A stretch of 58,047 nucleotides of DNA, from positions 1-58,047 of the forward strand of contig JAHLLB010000031.1 in assembly GCA_020444425.1 (NCBI GenBank). The letters run 5' to 3'. The translations under genes were made by a program, and so were the position numbers. Below the pieces are notes generated by a model. That model made no database searches. It was not told the DNA's origin and was given only the letters and a program-made list of their open reading frames with translations. Position 1 is the first letter of the stretch, and each line of letters begins with the position of its first letter. Shown one piece after another: positions 1 to 9,222 of the stretch. The stretch is from a bacterium. GTDB lineage: Bacteria > Electryoneota > Electryoneia > Electryoneales > Electryoneaceae.

Positions 1-179
1 CTGTGTCTCTTACAATACCGTCACCCTGGCTGATCTAACTGGGTAACCGGAAAATTCTTTTTCTATTGTTTGGAGTGGCTTACACGTAATACGCGAAATT
101 GCGCCTGAGCTTTCGTTTTCAAGCGTGCTGATTTACAGCATATGTCAACTATACTGACGATTCTCTACCGTCATCCTCT

Positions 180-1496
180 TCATGTCGACAGTTTCCTAAT
201 CGCCTGTTCCACCACCTCCACGCCCTGCGTCCAGCAGAAGCGGACGTGTGTCGTCGGCAGATCGAAGAAGCGGCCGGGTGTGGCGAGGATGTTGTGTTCG
301 TTGAGCAGCCAGTTGTGCAGAGATGGGTGGCCCGGGTTGTCTCGCAGCCCGGGTTTCGTGTCTCCGAACGTGCCCGTGTCCGCTAGCGGACGCGGACGAT
401 CCGACGGTTGATCATCCACGACATGAATGTCGTGGGCATGTGCGGACTGATCCGACGGTTGATTATCCACGACATGAATGTCGTGGGCATGTGCAGACTG
501 ATCCGCTGGTTGATTATCCCTGCTGGCAGAGCCATCAGGGGCACGAAATAGATCCAGATTGACGCACCTCAGGATCGTGAAGCCGGAGCCCGGATGGATG
601 CGGGCGTCGAACCGGTCATCATGCGCCAACCACTGCTCGACCAGCTTGCGGCCTGCGGTGATCTCGGCGATGGATTCGTCGCGGAGCTTTGCCATCAGCT
701 TGTCATCCGCGATCAGGCGTGCGGAGATACTGTCGATGGGTGAGGGGCCGACCGCGCCGATGGCGTCAAATGCGCGGCTGATGTCATGGATCAGGCGCTC
801 GTCCGCGATGACCCACCCCGCGCGCAGACGGCTCAGCCCCCAGACCTTGGTCAACGAGCTGGTCGCGACCAGGTTCGGGCGTTTGGTGGCGACAGTCTGC
901 CCGGCCTCGTTTTCACCCCATTCCCGGTAGACTTCGTCGACGAGGATGATGGTGTCATCGCCGACGATGTCCGCGAGCCGGATCAGGTCGTTGTCAGAGG
1001 TCCACGTTGCGCCCGGGTTGTACGGGTTGGTGAGGATGATCAGGCGGGCGTCCTCGCTGCGGGCGAGTTGCGCCAGGTTGTCGATGTCGATCTGCCAGTG
1101 GGCGGATTCGTGGCGTTCGAAGTGGACGATCCGTGCGCCGAGCGCATTCGCAGCAGCGGGGATCGGGTCGTAGACCGGGTGTTCGATCAGTACCGAGTCG
1201 CCACGGTTGATGAGCCCGGCAATCGCGACGAAATTTGCCATCGACGCGCCGTTCGCGTTGTACACGTTCGCCGGCAGCACGTCGTACCGGAACGCGATCG
1301 CGGCCTTCAGTTCCGGATGGCCGTAGGCATCTCCGGACCCGGTCAATGACAGATCGGAGGGCATCTCGCCGAACAGGTCACGGTAGGTTTTGCGCAGCTC
1401 GTAGATGCCGGATGTGGAACAGTTCAGCAGGCCGGGTTTGGTCCACGGCGCGCCGGTTTTCGCCCACTGCATGTACTCGACGTTCGGAAGTGGCAT
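180..1496 (-). CDS. PLP-dependent class I/II aminotransferase with an in-frame palindromic-repeat insertion
   Basis: A 438-residue fold-type I aminotransferase, expected to be cytosolic; the substrate cannot be told from sequence. Family motifs are visible in order: TNPYNPGA (about 156-163), VDEVYREW (about 186-193) and SSLTKVWGLSRLR, whose Lys217 should bind PLP. The conserved C-terminal part (LLNEHNILATPGRFF ... HVRFCW) is separated from the small-domain segment GFTILRCVNLDLF by residues about 318-388. That segment matches no aminotransferase region. It is the translation of five hairpin repeats that also occur between genes in this window, and it includes two copies of a 17-residue unit containing HAHDIHVVD. 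The reading frame is intact throughout, so the protein may be functional with a flexible, charged insertion. Family call sure; specificity unknown. Confidence 0.9.
   Translation of the reverse strand: MPLPNVEYMQWAKTGAPWTKPGLLNCSTSGIYELRKTYRDLFGEMPSDLSLTGSGDAYGHPELKAAIAFRYDVLPANVYNANGASMANFVAIAGLINRGDSVLIEHPVYDPIPAAANALGARIVHFERHESAHWQIDIDNLAQLARSEDARLIILTNPYNPGATWTSDNDLIRLADIVGDDTIILVDEVYREWGENEAGQTVATKRPNLVATSSLTKVWGLSRLRAGWVIADERLIHDISRAFDAIGAVGPSPIDSISARLIADDKLMAKLRDESIAEITAGRKLVEQWLAHDDRFDARIHPGSGFTILRCVNLDLFRAPDGSASRDNQPADQSAHAHDIHVVDNQPSDQSAHAHDIHVVDDQPSDRPRPLADTGTFGDTKPGLRDNPGHPSLHNWLLNEHNILATPGRFFDLPTTHVRFCWTQGVEVVEQAIRKLST
327..545. repeat. Composite of five hairpin repeat units inside the aminotransferase gene
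   Basis: Successive dyads are visible: a GCCCGGG hairpin (about 328-356), TGCCCGTGTCCGCTAGCGGA (371-390), two copies of the ACGACATGAATGTCGT hairpin spaced exactly 51 bp apart (about 413-440 and 464-491), and the CTGCTGGCAGAGCCATCAG hairpin (518-541). The same words occur in intergenic DNA at 1764, 7093, 7140, 22235, 22341, 22520, 49590, 54026, 54153 and 56458. The 51-bp period is a multiple of three and keeps the host frame open. Confidence 0.9.
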
Positions 1497-1574
1497 GACG
1501 GCTTCACGGTTGAGTTGATGGGATGGGGGAAGGTACGAAAACGCGGGGCGGTCGTGTCTGAATTCGAGCTCAAT

Positions 1575-1641
1575 AAACCAGGGACAGACGGTAGAATTTG
1601 TGTGAAAAAAGTAACGATTAAACCACCGTCTGTCCCCGGTT
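1575..1641. repeat. GGGACAGAC long inverted repeat (REPIN/MITE-like)
   Basis: Arms of 18 bp (1575-1592 and 1624-1641, one mismatch) enclose about 31 nt. The copy at 50970-51030 has the same architecture and a visibly related interior (GTGAAA ... AAACCAC). It lies in the 309-bp gap between the aminotransferase and the next gene and could also act as a terminator for the gene starting at 3563. Confidence 0.7.
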
Positions 1642-1666
1642 TAGGCAGTCCGGGAACGAGCAACGA

Positions 1667-1794
1667 ACCCGCGTTGGCTGAGCCAACACGGGCAAGAGTA
1701 TCAAGACGAGCAAGAATGTCAGGACGGGTAAGAATGTCAGGACGGGTAAGAACCGACAAGCGTGGATCATCCACGACCTGAAGTCGTGGGCATC
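1667..1794. repeat. Hairpin repeats and a short direct repeat in the intergenic gap
   Basis: The segment holds a CCCGCGTTGGCTGAGCCAAC-type hairpin (1667-1697), two adjacent copies of AAGAATGTCAGGACGGGT (1712-1729 and 1730-1747), and a variant of the ACGAC...GTCGT hairpin with stem CCACGACcTGAAgTCGTGG (1771-1789) preceded by GATCAT. No gene was recognised in 1497-1805. Confidence 0.7.
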
Positions 1795-1805
1795 TCCACG
1801 TCGGA

Positions 1806-3563
1806 CTATTTCACCAGCGTGATGCGTCGGATTTCGGGGGCGTGACCGGAGGCCTGCAGCTGCACGAAATACGCTCCTGACGCAAGCGTCGTCCCGTCCA
1901 GCGCGAACTGATGCGTGCCAGCGGACAAGGCCGTGTTGCGGGCGAGGGTGACGACCTCACGTCCGAGCATGTCGTACACCGCGACGTTTACCGCTGCGCT
2001 GTGCGGCAGGGTAAGGGTGACGGTCGCGGACGCGTTAAACGGGTTCGGATACACCGGCAGCAGGGCGAATTCAGACGGAGCTGTGGTCGCCGTAAAGTGT
2101 TCGGCGTCCACTGCCGTCGATACGTCACCCGCGATTTGCTTGTAGAATGGGACCTGGTGCCCGCCGAGGGGCATGCCGGGCGAATCGCCGAGCACGAATC
2201 GCAGCCGATAGACGCCGCCCGGCAGATTCGCATCGATGGCGACTTCATGGTTTTCCAGCAACAGGGTGCCGTCTGCGTCGAGTGCCAACGGTTGCGAGGC
2301 GATGGTGGTGACCTCGTTCTCGAGCGAAACCAGCTGTGTCCACAGGGTAGAATTCACCGCGCCGTCGCTGTTGTTGTCGAAGTACAGCGTGCAATGCAGC
2401 ACGCCACCATTCTGGTTGATGTACTGGTCTTCGCAGACCATATACGTGTTCACCGGCGAGCTGACGTGGGTGAGGAACATGTTGTTCGATTCGATGCTGC
2501 CGGTCACGGCGAGGGTGCCGTCCCAGGACCGGGCCATGTCGGTGTATTCACCGAGCGAATCGGTCAGTGACCAGCTCATGGTGAGGTCGTTATCCGGGTC
2601 GGCGCCGATCAGGAGTTGATGCGAGCTGGAGCTGCCGGCGAGCAACAGGTCGCCATCCCCACGCAGGCCGATGGTCTTGACCACGGACGCCGCCGGAGTC
2701 GGATACACCCTGTCCCGTTGCCACAGCCCGTTGTCGTTGTATTCGGCGAGGTAGGCACGGTGATAGCCGCCGGAGAAGGTTTTGCCGGCGATGTACAGTT
2801 GCCCGTCCGGGTGTGCGAACGCCGCCTCCGGGTAGAACGTGCTCAGAGTGGTTTCCCAGATGATATTGCGATCGGTGCTCAGCAGCATGCCGAAACGGTA
2901 GAAATCCTCCTGCGGGTAACCGATCAGGAACAAACGGCCGTCCGGGAGCTGCGTCATGTCGTATACGTAGTCGAATTCTTCGTAGTGCCGCTCCTCGACA
3001 AGGGTTCCGTCGGGTGCGTATTCAAGCAGGTAGAAGCCGGTGTTGAAGCTGCCGGTGTACGCCTGGACCAGCAACAGAACGTTCCCATTCGGCAGCGCGG
3101 TGATGTGCGTCGCGCGGGCGTCAGTGCCGAACTGCCAGTCCCAGACCTGTCCCCAGAGGTAGTCGCCGGTGAGGGTCAGCCGCATCAGGAAAGCGGAGCC
3201 GTCATCATCCTGCGAAAAGGTTTCGGTGGTACCGCAGACGAAGTACGACTGATCATGTTCGATCATGCTGAACGCGATGTCGTAATCGTCCGATCCGCCG
3301 GTGGCGGGGTAGGCGCGAACACGCAGCAGGTCACCGTTTGGACGGGTGCGAACGATCAGCGGGTCATTGTTGTGCAGGTAGCCGGAAATGCTGGTTCCGA
3401 GCAGGGTGTAGCCCTGCAGGGCGTTTTGCACGACATCACGGGACACCGCTTCGCCGTTGTAAGGTTCATACACCTGCGTCCATTCAATCGTGGGTTCGGC
3501 GTGAACCGTGACGATGAATGAGACACAGAAGAGAAGGCGAAGGATAGCTTTTCGTGCGATCAT
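1806..3563 (-). CDS. Secreted protein with type IX-like C-terminal sorting domain
   Basis: About 585 residues. The start at 3563 was chosen because it opens a clear signal peptide (MIARKAILRLLFCVSFIVT, cleavage near VHA) preceded by GGGGATCAC. The upstream in-frame extension has no signal sequence. The body contains recurring short blades (LLLGTSISG, YFVCGTTETFS, NGNVLLLVQA, DGQLYIAGKTFSGG, DGDLLLAGSSSS), a pattern expected of a beta-propeller. An Ig-like segment follows, and then the sorting module (VYPNPFNASATV, VYDMLGREVVTLA, SGAYFVQL, ending RRITLVK). By family knowledge such proteins are exported by Sec and then moved to the surface or medium by a type IX-like pathway. The biological role is unknown. 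Confidence 0.8.
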   Translation of the reverse strand: MIARKAILRLLFCVSFIVTVHAEPTIEWTQVYEPYNGEAVSRDVVQNALQGYTLLGTSISGYLHNNDPLIVRTRPNGDLLRVRAYPATGGSDDYDIAFSMIEHDQSYFVCGTTETFSQDDDGSAFLMRLTLTGDYLWGQVWDWQFGTDARATHITALPNGNVLLLVQAYTGSFNTGFYLLEYAPDGTLVEERHYEEFDYVYDMTQLPDGRLFLIGYPQEDFYRFGMLLSTDRNIIWETTLSTFYPEAAFAHPDGQLYIAGKTFSGGYHRAYLAEYNDNGLWQRDRVYPTPAASVVKTIGLRGDGDLLLAGSSSSHQLLIGADPDNDLTMSWSLTDSLGEYTDMARSWDGTLAVTGSIESNNMFLTHVSSPVNTYMVCEDQYINQNGGVLHCTLYFDNNSDGAVNSTLWTQLVSLENEVTTIASQPLALDADGTLLLENHEVAIDANLPGGVYRLRFVLGDSPGMPLGGHQVPFYKQIAGDVSTAVDAEHFTATTAPSEFALLPVYPNPFNASATVTLTLPHSAAVNVAVYDMLGREVVTLARNTALSAGTHQFALDGTTLASGAYFVQLQASGHAPEIRRITLVK

Positions 3564-3766
3564 CCAGTGATCCCCATGGAGTATATCGGAGCGGGAGCGC
3601 AAACGTTGCTCTCGCCTGTGTTTATGGTCGAACACGCGAAATGTTACGTGCTTCAGGGAATATTGTTGAAAATAGGCGTCCACCGGGTCAGGACACAACA
3701 GGGTGGAACGGACTCGTTCCGCGCTTGGTATTTTCGGGGAATGTCGCCGCGAGAGTACGAATAAAA

Positions 3767-6700
3767 TCAGAAATTGCTAAGCGGGGTGCGTCCACGCCGC
3801 TGTTCGACCTTCACATCCTGCAGCATCGGCGCTTTGATCCCGATGCGGAGGTAGAAGCCTTGGCCGATACCTTGCGGGCTCCAGCGGAAAGAGCCCTCCC
3901 AGCTTTTCAGGTCACGGGTGACATTGAGGCTGGAGGAGACAACCTGCTTGGTGGTCAGGTCGAGTTGCGTGCTGTAGGAAAACTGCCAGCGTTCGGTGAG
4001 ACGCAGGCTGAGGGTGCCACCGACGGAGAAGGTTTCGTTGGGATCCATCGGGTTTTCCATCGACAGACGGTAGCGGATATTTCCGGTGAAGCGCCATGGG
4101 GTTCCTGAGCTGGCACCTTCGCCGAACCGTTCCCGGGTGCTGCCGAAGCGGTCAACCCGTTCGCGGATCTCCTCGGTGCTGAGCGGGTCGGAGGTGGTGT
4201 CCGCCGGGGCTTCTTCCCGTGCCGCGCGCTGGGCGAATGGGCTTTTGCCGGCGATGGCGAACTGGGACGACGTCGAGAACGAGGTCATGCGGACGGGGTT
4301 GGTCCAGCTGAAATCGTCCGACTCCCAGTAGAACTTGTCCACGCGCCGGTTCGCTTCCAGATCGTACTGGTAGAAACTGTGCCGGGTCTGGATGTCGATG
4401 CTGAGCCGTTCCAACGGACCGAGCCGGTTCTTCCCGCTGATCGGGTTGGCGCGGAAGGACGCGGAAAGATCACCGAACTTGAGGCTGTCGGCGGCGAAAT
4501 TGTAGCTGGTGGACAGGTTGTACGTGAACAGGTCCGTCTTCGCCTCAATCTCCTCGCCTTCCTGGTCGATCAGGATGCGCTTCATCTGGAACAGGTTGTT
4601 GAGGCTGAAGTTGAGCGCCAGTTGCCGGCCACGGGAGGTACCGCCAAGCAGGCTGCCGGTGTAACGGTCACGTTCATAGCTGAAGGTTGAGTCGACGTAC
4701 GTCGTGTCGCCGTTGGCATCTATCTCGGGCAGCGCGAGGGTACGCTGCAGCTGCTGGTAATAGCCAAACTCCGGGTCGGAAAAGTCCGGCCGGAAGCTCA
4801 TGCTGACGGTCGGCGTGACCACGTGACGAATGGTGTTGACCGTCCACCGGTTGATCGGGAAATACCCGTACAGCTTGGTTGTCGTGTTCAGGCTGGCGTT
4901 GAAGGTGCGGCGCTGGTAGAACCCGCGTTCCTGCGTGGATTGCGGCGTGCCGCTCGCGTCGATGTACCAGTCTCGCCGTTCCAGCAACCAGTCTTCGTTG
5001 TAGCTGATGCTGGGATTGAGGTTAAAGTACTTGGCGACTTTCTGCGGCGCGCTGAAGCGCAGGTTGTGTTCGAAGCCGCTGCGCCAGGTTTCCTCCAGCT
5101 CGTTCTCGCTGTTCCGGTCTTCGTCACGCTTGTTCTGGAAGCGGTTGTTGTACGACATGGAGATGCTGTTGTACCACTTCTCTTCGTCCTCGTCACGTTG
5201 CGAAAGTCGTTCCCCCGGCGCGAGACGGGGCTGTGGTGGTTCGTACAACAGCCCCTTGTCGGATTTCTTCTTCTCCTGTTCGCTGGGGAAGAAGTAGATC
5301 CGGCCGTGGTTGTAGCTGACGTTCGGCAGGGTCTGGTTGTTGCTTTGATCGGACAGGTCCTGCGCGTGGTTCAAGTTCATCGTCAGCGAGTTGCCCTGTG
5401 ACGGCCAGTTCTTGCTGAAGGTGGCGTTGCTGCGGATCTGCTGGTTGACACGGGTCAGCGCGTTGTTCGAATAGTTGTTGTAGTATGAGCTGCGGCTGAC
5501 GAACGTCGCGTCCACGTTGAGGCGCGTGTTCTTGTCGAACTCCTGGCGGTGGATCATGCGCATGTCCCAGCCGTTCTCGCCGGTATTGCTGTTGTCGATT
5601 GACCCGCTGAGGCTGCCGGAATACTTGTAGCGGTCTTTGTAAACGAGCGTCGATTCCAACATGATGCCGGTTTTCTCATAGAAATCGAGCTTCGTCTCGA
5701 GGTCCCAGTAGTCGGACGCCGCCCAGTAATACCCGAAGTCCTGCAGGTTTCGTCCCCGGTCGCCACTCTGGCCATAGGTCGGGATCAGGATCCCGCTGCG
5801 CCGTCCGCGTTCGATCGAGAATACGCCGAACGGAACAGCGAACACCGGCACCTCACCGAAGCGAAGCACCACCGGTTTGCCGACGACTTTGTCGCCGACG
5901 ACCATCTTCATCTCGTTGCCGGTGAACTTGTAGTCGGGTGGTTTTTCGTAGCTGGTGGTGAAGTAGCCGTCCTTGACGTACAAGACCTCGTCGCTGACTT
6001 TCTGGATCTGCTTGCCGTGGTAAATCCCGATGCCGTACTCGGTGCTGCCGTGTTCGATGTAGCCCTGCCGGGTCTTCATGTTGACCTTGAGCAGCTCGCC
6101 CTCGAGCTCCTCGCCGCCGTCACTGAAAGTCGGCATGCCGACATACATGACGGAGTCGATCTCGGTGTTTGTGGTGTCGGTGTAGACCGTGTCGAGGGCG
6201 GGCGTGGCGGTCATCGTATCGTTGTTCCAGTCGACTTCGATGCGGTTCGCGCGCAGGATCATGCCCTTGTAATCGACAGTCGCGTTTCCGGTCAGGATCG
6301 TGCGGCGTTCCGGCACGATGAAGAAGATGTCCTCGGCGGTATAGGAGATGCTGGTGTCGAGGTCGGATTCGGCACGTTCGGGCGTGGCGAGGGAATCGGC
6401 GGCCAGCGAATCCGGCAACTCAGCCTGCAGGCTATCAGCAGCGGTGCTGTCGGGTGGTGGCATACCCAGCCTGGCCTGCCGCGCGAGCAACGAGTCCGGA
6501 ACCTGGCTCGGCGGGATGAAGCCGCGCATCACCGGCGGACCGTCCAGCTGGACCAACGTCGAGTCGTGGGAGGTGCTGTCACCGGGGGTTGCGAACGGGG
6601 ACACGTCCACCCCGACGCCGGACCCATCGCCAGCTCCTCCGCCGGTCGTGTTACCAGCGTCTGAACTTGTCCCGTCAGCCCCGGGACCGGGCGAGAGCAC

Positions 6701-7027
6701 GATGCCGCCGATGTAGCCGTCCTCTGTACCGTTGCCCAGACCGTCACCGTCGGTGCCCGACTCCCCCGGGCCGGGCTCGCCGCTGTCACCGGGCTGGGAC
6801 TCGTCCCCGTCTCCGGGATCGGTCAGATCCTCGGGTTCGGTGGGGAACTCTGTGGCGGGTGGTTCCTGGGCGAAGCGGACCGTGTCCGCGGTATCAACAG
6901 TGTCGTAGTGGGCCGGGATGGTCTCGACCTGCGGCTGCCGGGACGCGCATGCGGCGAACAGCACGGTGAGCGCCAAGGCGAGCGCGAGGCTCAACAGGGA
7001 ACGTTGTGGTGTCGGCCGCCGGTTCAC
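3767..7027 (-). CDS. lptD: LptD-family outer-membrane lipopolysaccharide assembly protein
   Basis: About 1086 residues starting with GTG at 7027. The first codon overlaps the rarA stop in a GTGA junction, with GAGGG upstream inside the rarA end. The N-terminus has a signal sequence ending in a lipobox-like LFAAC. A low-complexity Gly/Asp/Pro/Ser linker (about 45-190) follows. An OstA-like segment comes next (about 230-350: TILTGNATVDYKGMILRANR ... KVNMKTRQGYIEHGS), then the LptD signature around VVLRFGEVPVFAVPFGVFSI and a long series of amphipathic strands with aromatic ends, matching a large beta-barrel. Family members insert LPS into the outer leaflet with LptE. The Cys near the signal peptide and the long linker are unusual for the family. 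The sequence ends RTPLSNF rather than with a canonical terminal Phe-strand that I can place. Confidence 0.85.
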   Translation of the reverse strand: MNRRPTPQRSLLSLALALALTVLFAACASRQPQVETIPAHYDTVDTADTVRFAQEPPATEFPTEPEDLTDPGDGDESQPGDSGEPGPGESGTDGDGLGNGTEDGYIGGIVLSPGPGADGTSSDAGNTTGGGAGDGSGVGVDVSPFATPGDSTSHDSTLVQLDGPPVMRGFIPPSQVPDSLLARQARLGMPPPDSTAADSLQAELPDSLAADSLATPERAESDLDTSISYTAEDIFFIVPERRTILTGNATVDYKGMILRANRIEVDWNNDTMTATPALDTVYTDTTNTEIDSVMYVGMPTFSDGGEELEGELLKVNMKTRQGYIEHGSTEYGIGIYHGKQIQKVSDEVLYVKDGYFTTSYEKPPDYKFTGNEMKMVVGDKVVGKPVVLRFGEVPVFAVPFGVFSIERGRRSGILIPTYGQSGDRGRNLQDFGYYWAASDYWDLETKLDFYEKTGIMLESTLVYKDRYKYSGSLSGSIDNSNTGENGWDMRMIHRQEFDKNTRLNVDATFVSRSSYYNNYSNNALTRVNQQIRSNATFSKNWPSQGNSLTMNLNHAQDLSDQSNNQTLPNVSYNHGRIYFFPSEQEKKKSDKGLLYEPPQPRLAPGERLSQRDEDEEKWYNSISMSYNNRFQNKRDEDRNSENELEETWRSGFEHNLRFSAPQKVAKYFNLNPSISYNEDWLLERRDWYIDASGTPQSTQERGFYQRRTFNASLNTTTKLYGYFPINRWTVNTIRHVVTPTVSMSFRPDFSDPEFGYYQQLQRTLALPEIDANGDTTYVDSTFSYERDRYTGSLLGGTSRGRQLALNFSLNNLFQMKRILIDQEGEEIEAKTDLFTYNLSTSYNFAADSLKFGDLSASFRANPISGKNRLGPLERLSIDIQTRHSFYQYDLEANRRVDKFYWESDDFSWTNPVRMTSFSTSSQFAIAGKSPFAQRAAREEAPADTTSDPLSTEEIRERVDRFGSTRERFGEGASSGTPWRFTGNIRYRLSMENPMDPNETFSVGGTLSLRLTERWQFSYSTQLDLTTKQVVSSSLNVTRDLKSWEGSFRWSPQGIGQGFYLRIGIKAPMLQDVKVEQRRGRTPLSNF

Positions 7028-8514
7028 TCCGATCCCTCGCGAGTCTCGGATTCTTCAGCGGACTTGTTCCCGGATGTGTCCGTATCCCCGGACGTGCCCG
7101 TGTCCGCTTGCGGACGCGGATGATCGGACGGCTGCTTATCCCTGCTGGCGGAGCCATCAGGGGCACGTTCACTCTGACTATCCACCTGACCAGCTTGTGC
7201 GTGGATCGCGCGGACTTTCTCCAACCGGTCGGCGATGGCGGTTTCGGACCCGTACCGTTTCGGCCGGTAGAAGCGTGTGCCTTCGAGTTCCTGTGGCAGG
7301 CCGGGCATCGGCGAGACGGCGTCGGGCTGGTCGTGAGAGTAGAGGTAGCCCGCGCTGTAGCCGGACGCTTTCATCAGCTTCGTCGGGGCGTTACGCAGGT
7401 GCATCGGCACCGGCGGCTGCTTGCCGGTTGCGACCAGGTCGAGCGCTTCGTTAATCGCTTTGTAGGCGGCGTTGGATTTCGGCGAGGAGGCGAGGTATGT
7501 CGTCACCTGCGCCAGCGTGATCCGTGCTTCCGGCATGCCGATGGTGTGGACGGCGTCGAACGCGGCCTGTGCCAACAACAGCGCATTGGGATTGGCGTTG
7601 CCGATATCCTCGCTGGCGAGGATCACCAGCCGCCGGGCGATGAAACGCGGCTCCTCGCCGGCGTGCAGCATCCGGGCGAGCCAGTAAATGGCGGCGTCCG
7701 GGTCGGAATTGCGCACACATTTGATGAACGCGCTGATGGTGTCGTAATGCGTCTCGCCGGCCTTGTCGTAGCGGCTCACCGCCTGCTGCGCGACACGTTG
7801 CACGAGCGGCAACGTGACGGTATCGGCGGATTCGTACTCGGCGGTTTCGATCGTACGCTCGAGCAGGTTCAGCAGCTCGCGGGCGTCACCGTTGGCGAGG
7901 TCGAGCAGCGCGGTGTGAGCGTTCTCGTCGAATGTGACCGGCGTTTCTTTCAACACATCGTTTTCGGTCAGGGCGCGCTGGAACAGGGTGTCCAAGTGTT
8001 CGCGTCCGAGCGGCTGGAAACGGTAGACCCGGCATCGGCTGAGCAAGGGCGAGATGACTTCGAACGACGGGTTTTCCGTCGTCGCGCCGATCAGGGTAAG
8101 CACGCCTTCCTCGACCGCGTGAAGCAGCGCGTCCTGCTGTGCCTTGTTGAAACGATGGATTTCGTCAATGAACAGCAACGTGCGGGCGTTGGCGGCACGC
8201 CGTTGCCGTGCTGCGCTGATCACCTTGCGCACCTCGCCGACCCCGGAGGCGACCGCGCTGAGCTGATCAAACACCGCTTCAACATGCAGCGCGACCAGCC
8301 GGGCGAGGGTTGTCTTGCCGACTCCGGGACCGCCCCAGAAGATCATCGAATGCAGCCGTCCCTTGTCGAGCAGCGGACGCAACGCGCCCTGCGGTCCGAT
8401 CAGGTGCGTCTGGCCGACGAACTGGTCGACGGTTCGCGGACGCAGGCGTTCCGCGAGCGGCGCGGACGGGTTCGCGGGTGCGGAATCTGATGAGTCGAAA
8501 AAGCTGTCCGGCAT
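7024..8514 (-). CDS. rarA: RarA/MgsA replication-associated recombination AAA+ ATPase
   Basis: About 496 residues from the start at 8514 (MPDSFFDSS). The longer upstream extension looks like untranslated leader. Walker [10 protein letters not shown] is at about 61-69 and Walker [11 protein letters not shown] at about 113-122; sensor-1 [11 protein letters not shown] and the MgsA/WHIP C-terminal domain ([23 protein letters not shown]) are present. The family acts at stalled forks with SSB. The last roughly 50 residues (from [11 protein letters not shown]) are not part of the family fold. They are the translation of hairpin repeats seen elsewhere in the window. The stop codon overlaps the lptD start, so the two genes are probably cotranslated. 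Confidence 0.93.
   Translation of the reverse strand: MPDSFFDSSDSAPANPSAPLAERLRPRTVDQFVGQTHLIGPQGALRPLLDKGRLHSMIFWGGPGVGKTTLARLVALHVEAVFDQLSAVASGVGEVRKVISAARQRRAANARTLLFIDEIHRFNKAQQDALLHAVEEGVLTLIGATTENPSFEVISPLLSRCRVYRFQPLGREHLDTLFQRALTENDVLKETPVTFDENAHTALLDLANGDARELLNLLERTIETAEYESADTVTLPLVQRVAQQAVSRYDKAGETHYDTISAFIKCVRNSDPDAAIYWLARMLHAGEEPRFIARRLVILASEDIGNANPNALLLAQAAFDAVHTIGMPEARITLAQVTTYLASSPKSNAAYKAINEALDLVATGKQPPVPMHLRNAPTKLMKASGYSAGYLYSHDQPDAVSPMPGLPQELEGTRFYRPKRYGSETAIADRLEKVRAIHAQAGQVDSQSERAPDGSASRDKQPSDHPRPQADTGTSGDTDTSGNKSAEESETREGSE
7090..7165. repeat. Hairpin repeats forming the rarA 3' end
   Basis: A TGCCCGTGTCCGCTTGCGGA-type hairpin (about 7095-7121) is followed by the CTGCTGGCGGAGCCATCAG hairpin (about 7140-7163). 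Both are near-identical to units in the aminotransferase gene and to intergenic copies. The two units appear in the same order in both genes, encoding DGSASRDxQPxD then RPxADTGT. Confidence 0.85.
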
Positions 8515-8744
8515 CGAAGGTGCGGTCGTGTGACGTGAATGAAATGGGATCGCCGTAAAGTCCAAAGATAGAGCGCCACGTAAGACCGGGCAAAGAGAGG
8601 GCGGGTTCCCCGGCTGTACGGGAGATTCAGCTTGATAACCCGAGTGCCGCAGAGGAATCGAGAAGCGTGTCTGCTTGTCTTGTGGTCGCTTTGTGCAGGC
8701 AGTACACTCCGTCAACATCAACCCAACAACCCGGAGAGATAATC
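8515..8744. other. Divergent intergenic region between rarA and the DUF3467 gene
   Basis: About 230 bp holding the leaders of two divergent genes. I see no convincing -35/-10 pair. A ribosome binding site GGAGAG lies just before the ATG at 8745. Confidence 0.4.
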
Positions 8745-9062
8745 ATGGCAGATCAACCGGCACCGCAGGGTCCGCAGGGCCAGAAGATTCAGATTCACAT
8801 TGACGAAGCCGTCGCGGACGGTCACTATTCGAACCTCGTGGCGATCAACCACAGTCCGGCGGAATTTGTCCTCGATTTTGTGCGCATGGTGCCGATGGTG
8901 CCGAAGGCGAAGGTGCAGACTCGTGTGCTGATGGCGCCGATTCACGCCAAGTCGCTGGTCAAGGCGCTCGAGCAGAACATCAAGAAGTACGAGGACCAGT
9001 ACGGCGAGATCAAAACGCAGAGTCCGGATGGGCACGACAAGACGTTCGGCTTTCAGGCGTAA
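8745..9062 (+). CDS. DUF3467 family small protein
   Basis: 105 residues from the ATG at 8745, which has GGAGAG a few bases upstream. The earlier in-frame ATG at 8667 lacks this and gives a non-conserved leader. The core (HYSNLVAINHSPAEFVLDFVR ... VQTRVLMAPIHAKSLVKALEQNI ... YEDQYG) matches the DUF3467 family as I recall it: a small cytosolic protein of unknown function found across many phyla. It is monocistronic, with a strong terminator downstream. Confidence 0.85.
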   Translation: MADQPAPQGPQGQKIQIHIDEAVADGHYSNLVAINHSPAEFVLDFVRMVPMVPKAKVQTRVLMAPIHAKSLVKALEQNIKKYEDQYGEIKTQSPDGHDKTFGFQA

Positions 9063-9090
9063 GTCATGTGTAAACTGTTTCGATGACGTC

Positions 9091-9120
9091 AACCCGGCTT
9101 CTGATGAGGCCGGGTTTTCT
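9091..9120 (+). terminator. Rho-independent terminator after the DUF3467 gene
   Basis: AACCCGGC stem, loop TTCTGATGAG, then GCCGGGTT, followed by TTTCT. Confidence 0.85.
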
Positions 9121-9222
9121 GCTTTATGGGAACGAGTTGTGAAGTCATACGATGGAGCGTAGATTTAACTGATTGCTGTAGTATAGAAATGCCACTGAAA
9201 TCAAAATCGACTCGGGGTTGCT

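Noticed and set aside
180..1496. Aminotransferase as a pseudogene because of the insertion
   Set aside because: The frame is continuous on both sides, all core motifs including the PLP lysine are present, and the inserted units have lengths that preserve the frame.
1424..1774. Small minus-strand gene with Thr-Arg-Pro-Asp-Ile repeats upstream of the aminotransferase
   Set aside because: The repetitive residues come from the 18-bp direct repeats at 1712-1747, and the frame overlaps the aminotransferase start.
2616..6664. Several long plus-strand frames opposite the secreted protein and lptD
   Set aside because: All overlap well-supported minus-strand genes and show no signal peptides, domains or ribosome binding sites.
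7006..8490. Long plus-strand reading frame opposite rarA
   Set aside because: It is antisense to a gene with clear AAA+ motifs, has low-complexity Arg/Val-rich content and no family motif. High GC makes such shadow frames common.
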